Shown: in pieces, positions 59,803 through 64,000 of the stretch
How positions within the stretch are numbered: position 1 is the first letter of the stretch
How the letters are laid out: each line of letters opens with the position of its first letter
Position numbers and translations under genes: made by a program
From: Lachnospiraceae bacterium UBA3633
GTDB taxonomy: Bacteria; Bacillota; Clostridia; Lachnospirales; Lachnospiraceae
DNA length: 64,000 bases
Assembly (NCBI GenBank): GCA_002374095.1
Contig: DFKY01000023.1
Span: 1 to 64,000 of the forward strand
Direction of reading: 5' to 3'
The notes under the pieces: model-generated
The model's input: the letters and a program-made list of their open reading frames with translations, nothing else
What the model was told of the DNA's origin: nothing
Databases searched by the model: none

Positions 59803-60844
59803 TCGCCGCTACAAGCATAAAATTTGCCGGATAAGAATACGACCCTTGTAATCTCGATATAGTTATTGACTTTTCTTCAAGTGGCTCACGTAATGTCTCA
59901 ATTGCTGACTTTGAAAAATGAGGTAGTTCATCCAAGAACAGAACTCCATTTGATGCAAGAGATATCTCTCCAGGTCTTGGATATACTCCACCTCCTATAA
60001 GGCTTGTAACCGAGATAGAATGATGTGGGTTTCTAAATGGTCTAACTGATATCAGTCTCTTATCTCTTAATTCTCCTGCAATAGAATATACTTTTGTAAT
60101 CTCTATTTTTTCCTCAAGACTAAGCCTTGGCATGATTGTAGGAATTCTTTTTGCAATCATAGTTTTTCCAGTTCCTGCAGAGCCAGAGATAATAATATTG
60201 TGAAATCCAGCAACAGCAACTTCGCATGCACGTTTCATAAAATCCTGTCCACTAATATCAGAAAAATCCACTTGATATTCATTTTTTTCTTCAACCTCTT
60301 CAAAATTTGATCGAGGTAATGCTAAAAATGTCTCTCTGCTCTTAAGCATCTTTATAAGGTCTACAATATTATCTACAGATATAATGTCTATCCCTTTTAC
60401 TACAAGTGCCTCTTGTTCATTTTCCTTTGGAACCACCACTCCTTTTACACCACATTTTTTAAGTCCTGATACCATAGACAGAATCCCTCTAACGCCTACT
60501 ATTTCTCCACTTAAATTCAGTTCTCCAATAAAAGCATAATCATCAGTTATATTGCAACTTATGATATTAAGTGATTTAAGAATTGCCACTGCAATTGGCA
60601 AATCAAAAGCAGTGCCATCCTTTCTTAGATCTGCTGGCGCAATATTGATTGTAACTTTTTTTGCTGGGATATCTACATTTGAATTTTTAAGAGCAGTACG
60701 GACTCGATCAGCCGCCTCTTTTACAGAACTTGTCAGATTTCCTACCATGAGAAAATTAGGTAGGCCATTGCTACTATCTGCTTCAACGTAAGTAAGTATA
60801 CCATTTATACCTCTTACTGTAGCACATAAAACTTTAGAATACAT
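59786..60844 (-). pseudogene. comM: comM/yifB 5' part, interrupted by the prophage
   Basis: 352 residues of a protein normally about 510 aa. N-terminal Lon-like ChlI domain (to about 170), then the Mg-chelatase ATPase with Walker A GSAGTGKT (221-228), Walker B GVLFLDELP and the sensor region FMLVAAM, after which prophage codons K-S-V-A-stop begin. In naturally competent bacteria ComM is a branch-migration helicase for DNA uptake. As integrated it lacks the C-terminal zinc and lid region and is probably inactive; excision would restore it. Confidence 0.9.
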
Positions 60845-60929
60845 AATTGGATTTCTGTTAGGGGGAAATCCATTAGCGTTTACTGCATTATTTTAGCATA
60901 TTTTGAAAGATTTTTCCACAAATATTTAA

Positions 60930-60958
60930 TTGATAAAATGCTCCAAAAAGTATATAAT
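60930..60958 (+). promoter_or_regulatory. Promoter of asnS
   Basis: TTGATA (60930-60935), 17-bp spacer, TATAAT (60953-60958), 45 bp before the ATG. Confidence 0.75.
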
Positions 60959-61002
60959 ATATAAGTATTTATAAAGAAACCATATGGTTTTGAGGTATTA
61001 TT

Positions 61003-62397
61003 ATGGAAAAAATCATTTCTCTAAAGGAACTTTTTGAAAATTATAAAGGCTACATTGATAAAGACATATCAGTTAATGGTTGGATACGAACCAATCGCGA
61101 CTCTAAAACTTTTGGTTTTATAATGCTTAGTGATGGTACAATTTTTGACAATCTACAAATAGTATACGACGAAAGCCTTGATAATTTTAAAGACATAGCT
61201 AAACTGAATGTTGGTTGCGCCATTACCATACATGGTACTATTGTATCAACTCCTGATGCAAAGCAAGCTTTCGAGCTTCATGCAAAAAGCGTACAAATAA
61301 ATGGTCCATGTGATGAGACATACCCTTTACAACCCAAAAAGCATTCTATGGAATTTTTGAGAACTATATCTCATCTTCGTCCACGTACCAATACTTTTCA
61401 AGCTATATTCAGAGTTCGTTCACATCTAGCATATGCTATCCATGAATTTTTCCAAAAAAATAATTTCATATATGTGCACACTCCTATAATTACTGGTTCA
61501 GACTGTGAAGGTGCTGGAGAGATGTTTCAAGTTACCACATTTGATCTTAAAAATGTACCAAAACTTCCAAATGGCGAAGTGGATTTTTCTAGTGACTTTT
61601 TTTCAAAGCCAACAAATCTTACAGTAAGTGGACAATTATATGGAGAGACATTTGCTCAAGCATTTAAGAAAATCTATACATTTGGACCTACATTTAGAGC
61701 TGAAAACTCCAATACAACTCGTCACGCAGCGGAGTTTTGGATGATAGAACCTGAGATGGCATTTACTGATTTACAAGGCAATATGGAAGTTGCAGAAAAA
61801 ATGCTTAAGTATGTCATAAAATATGTACTTGATAACGACAAAAAAGAAATGGAATTTTTTAACAAATTCTTTGATAATGGCTTGATTGAAAGACTGAGTA
61901 ATGTAGTAAACTCTGATTTTGCAGTAATCACATATACTGATGCTGTAAATGAATTATCAAAACACAATGACAAATTTGAATATAAAGTTGCTTTTGGAGC
62001 TGATCTACAGACAGAACATGAACGGTATCTTACTGAAGAAATTTTCAAGAAGCCAGTCTTTGTCATAGATTATCCAAAGGAAATAAAAGCATTTTACATG
62101 AAGTTAAACCCTGACAATAGGACTGTAGCAGCAGTTGATTGTCTCGTGCCTGGAATTGGCGAGATAATAGGTGGCTCACAAAGGGAAGACAACTATGAAT
62201 TACTTCTTAATCGTATGAAAGAACTAAATCTAAACATCTCCGACTATAATTTCTATCTCGACTTAAGAAAATACGGGTCTACAGTTCATTCTGGTTTTGG
62301 ACTTGGATTTGAAAGGCTCGTAATGTATGTGACTGGAGCACAAAATATACGAGATGTCATCCCTTATCCAAGAACAGTCAATAACTGCGAGTTATAA
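61003..62397 (+). CDS. asnS: Asparaginyl-tRNA synthetase
   Basis: A 464-aa class IIb synthetase that charges tRNA-Asn in the cytoplasm. OB-fold anticodon domain at 1-110 (DISVNGWIRTNRDSKTFGFI), class II motif 2 PTFRAENSNTTRHAAEFWMI and motif 3 GFGLGFERLVMYVTG near the end. Length is normal (about 463). It has its own promoter and is followed 2 bp later by the SbcD-like gene. Host housekeeping gene. Confidence 0.95.
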   Translation: MEKIISLKELFENYKGYIDKDISVNGWIRTNRDSKTFGFIMLSDGTIFDNLQIVYDESLDNFKDIAKLNVGCAITIHGTIVSTPDAKQAFELHAKSVQINGPCDETYPLQPKKHSMEFLRTISHLRPRTNTFQAIFRVRSHLAYAIHEFFQKNNFIYVHTPIITGSDCEGAGEMFQVTTFDLKNVPKLPNGEVDFSSDFFSKPTNLTVSGQLYGETFAQAFKKIYTFGPTFRAENSNTTRHAAEFWMIEPEMAFTDLQGNMEVAEKMLKYVIKYVLDNDKKEMEFFNKFFDNGLIERLSNVVNSDFAVITYTDAVNELSKHNDKFEYKVAFGADLQTEHERYLTEEIFKKPVFVIDYPKEIKAFYMKLNPDNRTVAAVDCLVPGIGEIIGGSQREDNYELLLNRMKELNLNISDYNFYLDLRKYGSTVHSGFGLGFERLVMYVTGAQNIRDVIPYPRTVNNCEL

Positions 62398-62399
62398 AT

Positions 62400-63479
62400 A
62401 TGAAATTTTTGCATACATCAAATATCAATATAGGTATGTTCCCTGACCCAGATAAATTTTGGTCAAGCGACAGAGAAAAAGACATAAAAGACACATTTAT
62501 AAAAATCATAAAAATGTGTGATGAGATGTCAATTGACTTGCTACTAATATCAGGGAATCTTTTTTATCATCAGCCTACTTTTGAAGAACTAAACTTTGTT
62601 AATGATAATTTTAAGAAGATACCAAATACAAACGTAATTATAGTCGCTGGATCAAACGATTATATAAAGTCAAACTCTCCTATTTTAAACTTTAACTTTT
62701 CAGAAAACGTATATTATTTTTTAAACAATATACCAGAAACATTTCATATAAAGAATAAAAATATAGCAATCCACGGCTTTTCATACTATTCACCCGAAGA
62801 ATCATCACCACTTACAAATTCAATAAATATTAATGATAATGACATTATCAATATACTCATGTTCTATGGTGGCGATACAAGGCATGTGCCTTTTGATCTC
62901 AATAAACTCGTTGAAAAAAACATATCATATATTGCTCTAGGGCTTAATAATAATTATCAAGAACTAATTGAAAAAAAAGCTTATTATCCAGGAAGCCCAG
63001 AGCCACTATCACAAGCAGATGAAGGAGATCATGGTGTAGTAATCGGTGAAATTGACGAAAAAACTAATGCTGTAAAAAGCATTAATTTTGTCAAAACTGC
63101 AAAAATATCATACATACCTATACTTGTAAAGGTCAATAGCAAAACAACTGAAGCTGATGTTGCTACACTTGTATCAAAAGAGGCGATTCGCCAGGGCTCT
63201 GATAACATATATAAAATCATCATTGAGGGAATGCGAAACCCAGACATTGAATTTAGCGAATATATCTTAAGTAGTAAAATCAAAATTATCTCATTTGATG
63301 ACAGATCAAAACCAAAATATGATTTTGTAAAACTTTCAAGTGAGCATCCAAAAGATATGATAGGAGCTTTCATAAGAAAGATGACCACGATGAATAAAGA
63401 ACTGTCAGACATAGAGAAAAAAGCTTTGTACCTTGGCACACAGGCACTTATAAAATCGACCGAAAAGGAACATCTCTAA
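62400..63479 (+). CDS. SbcD/YhaO-like protein lacking all metal ligands
   Basis: A 359-aa homologue of Mre11/SbcD-type DNA-repair nucleases. The expected ligands are replaced: A-D-x-H by HTSNINIG (Asn8, Asn10), GDLF by GNLF (Asn53), GNHD by GSND (Ser85, Asn86), HGG by YGG (Tyr156), GHxH by GLNN (Leu182, Asn184). The fold appears kept and the frame is intact, so it is likely a structural pseudo-nuclease supporting the SbcC-like ATPase that follows (1-bp overlap). Confidence 0.82.
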   Translation: MKFLHTSNINIGMFPDPDKFWSSDREKDIKDTFIKIIKMCDEMSIDLLLISGNLFYHQPTFEELNFVNDNFKKIPNTNVIIVAGSNDYIKSNSPILNFNFSENVYYFLNNIPETFHIKNKNIAIHGFSYYSPEESSPLTNSININDNDIINILMFYGGDTRHVPFDLNKLVEKNISYIALGLNNNYQELIEKKAYYPGSPEPLSQADEGDHGVVIGEIDEKTNAVKSINFVKTAKISYIPILVKVNSKTTEADVATLVSKEAIRQGSDNIYKIIIEGMRNPDIEFSEYILSSKIKIISFDDRSKPKYDFVKLSSEHPKDMIGAFIRKMTTMNKELSDIEKKALYLGTQALIKSTEKEHL

Positions 63480-64000
63480 TGATTATAACATCACTCCATA
63501 TAAATGCATTTGGCAAATTTATAGATAAGACCATAAACTTCACAGATGGTCTTAATGTTATATATGGAGAAAATGAAGCTGGCAAGTCCACAACACATGC
63601 TTTTATACGAGCTATGCTTTTTGGTATCAAGAAAAAGAAAGGCAAACTATCTACTGACACATTCCAGAAATATTTTCCATGGGATACTAAAAACAAATAT
63701 GGTGGCAGCCTTAATCTTATCTACAAAGAAAACACATATAGCATCATTCGCGAGTTCAGTCTTACGAATCCAGTATTTAAAATCATAAATATATCTCAAG
63801 ATAATAAAGAAATCGAAAATCCAGATCTATTTTTAAATAAAATACTGCATAATATCAATAGCGATACTTTTGATAATACTATAAGTATCGGGCAGTTAAA
63901 AAGCGCTCAAGATGTCACTATAATTGATGAATTACACAAAATCATTTCCAATCTCAACACTTCTGGCGATATAGCTATTGACACGCTATATGCGATAAAT
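63479..64000 (+). CDS. SbcC/YhaN-like ATPase, N-terminal part
   Basis: 174 residues to the window's right edge. SLHINAFGKFIDKTINFTDG followed by Walker A IYGENEAGKSTTHAFI (about 29-44) and the LFG stretch typical of SbcC/YhaN/Rad50-like proteins. It starts in TAATG overlap with the SbcD-like gene and is presumably its complex partner. Incomplete at the right end. Confidence 0.88.
   Translation, partial: MIITSLHINAFGKFIDKTINFTDGLNVIYGENEAGKSTTHAFIRAMLFGIKKKKGKLSTDTFQKYFPWDTKNKYGGSLNLIYKENTYSIIREFSLTNPVFKIINISQDNKEIENPDLFLNKILHNINSDTFDNTISIGQLKSAQDVTIIDELHKIISNLNTSGDIAIDTLYAIN

Overview
The window holds one complete integrated prophage of about 59.8 kb, flanked by the host chromosome. DNA is AT-rich with strong AGGAGG-type ribosome sites. 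The PBSX/XkdK-type contractile-tail genes, paired large serine recombinases and flanking genes (comM, asnS, an SbcD/SbcC-like pair) suggest a low-GC gut Clostridium-type Firmicute, probably Lachnospiraceae-like; the genus cannot be fixed from sequence alone.

Ends. The element splits the host comM (yifB) gene. The comM 5' part lies at 59786-60844 (minus) and its 3' part begins at the window's first bases, where the minus strand reads N-L-C-P-C-G-H-F. Joining the two across a shared TTCA core (22-25 and 59799-59802) rebuilds a normal A-A-M-N-L-C-P-C-G-H stretch. The circular form would carry an attP with two near-perfect 14-bp arms (35-48 and 59774-59787) centred on a TT/AA dinucleotide, as expected of a serine integrase. 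Each end also carries an eight-copy iteron array with the same 10/10/19-bp spacing in mirrored order (167-260 and 59668-59763).

Layout, left to right. 263-3346: cargo operon of membrane and secreted proteins (probably lysogenic conversion). 3418-7027: XRE regulator, two serine recombinases, SHOCT protein and HTH/zinc protein. 7096-8562: M15 endolysin and holin-like membrane proteins. 8577-21783: tail and baseplate genes, with a programmed -1 frameshift in the tail chaperone. 21795-29040: head-tail joining, capsid, ClpP-like protease, portal and large terminase. 29142-34949: small early genes under a repeated promoter/operator motif, including an amidoligase/GGCT pair, a ParB-methyltransferase and a phage SAM synthetase. 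34954-36675: small terminase, HNH and late regulator. 36746-46663: replication module (VRR-NUC, candidate origin, VapE-type primase/helicase, family B polymerase, SNF2 helicase with an apparent frameshift, sigma-like factor). Nearly all of this reads leftward.

47010-53050 is a defence island. A rightward operon encodes two small proteins sharing a QSGD motif, an ABC ATPase with a zinc-hook-like CPFC, an HNH nuclease and a PD-(D/E)XK restriction enzyme, facing a HinfI-like methyltransferase. 53216-59596 is more cargo: a lipoprotein operon, an IS3-type transposase fused in frame to a Y-family DNA polymerase, a DUF5131 protein, a histone-H1-like 49-aa protein, and DUF2130 and DUF4238 proteins. 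The host resumes with comM, asnS, an SbcD-like protein that has lost every metal ligand, and a partial SbcC-like ATPase.

Strongest leads: the transposase-polymerase fusion, the mirrored iteron arrays flanking attP, the ABC three-gene operon, and the inactivated SbcD homologue.
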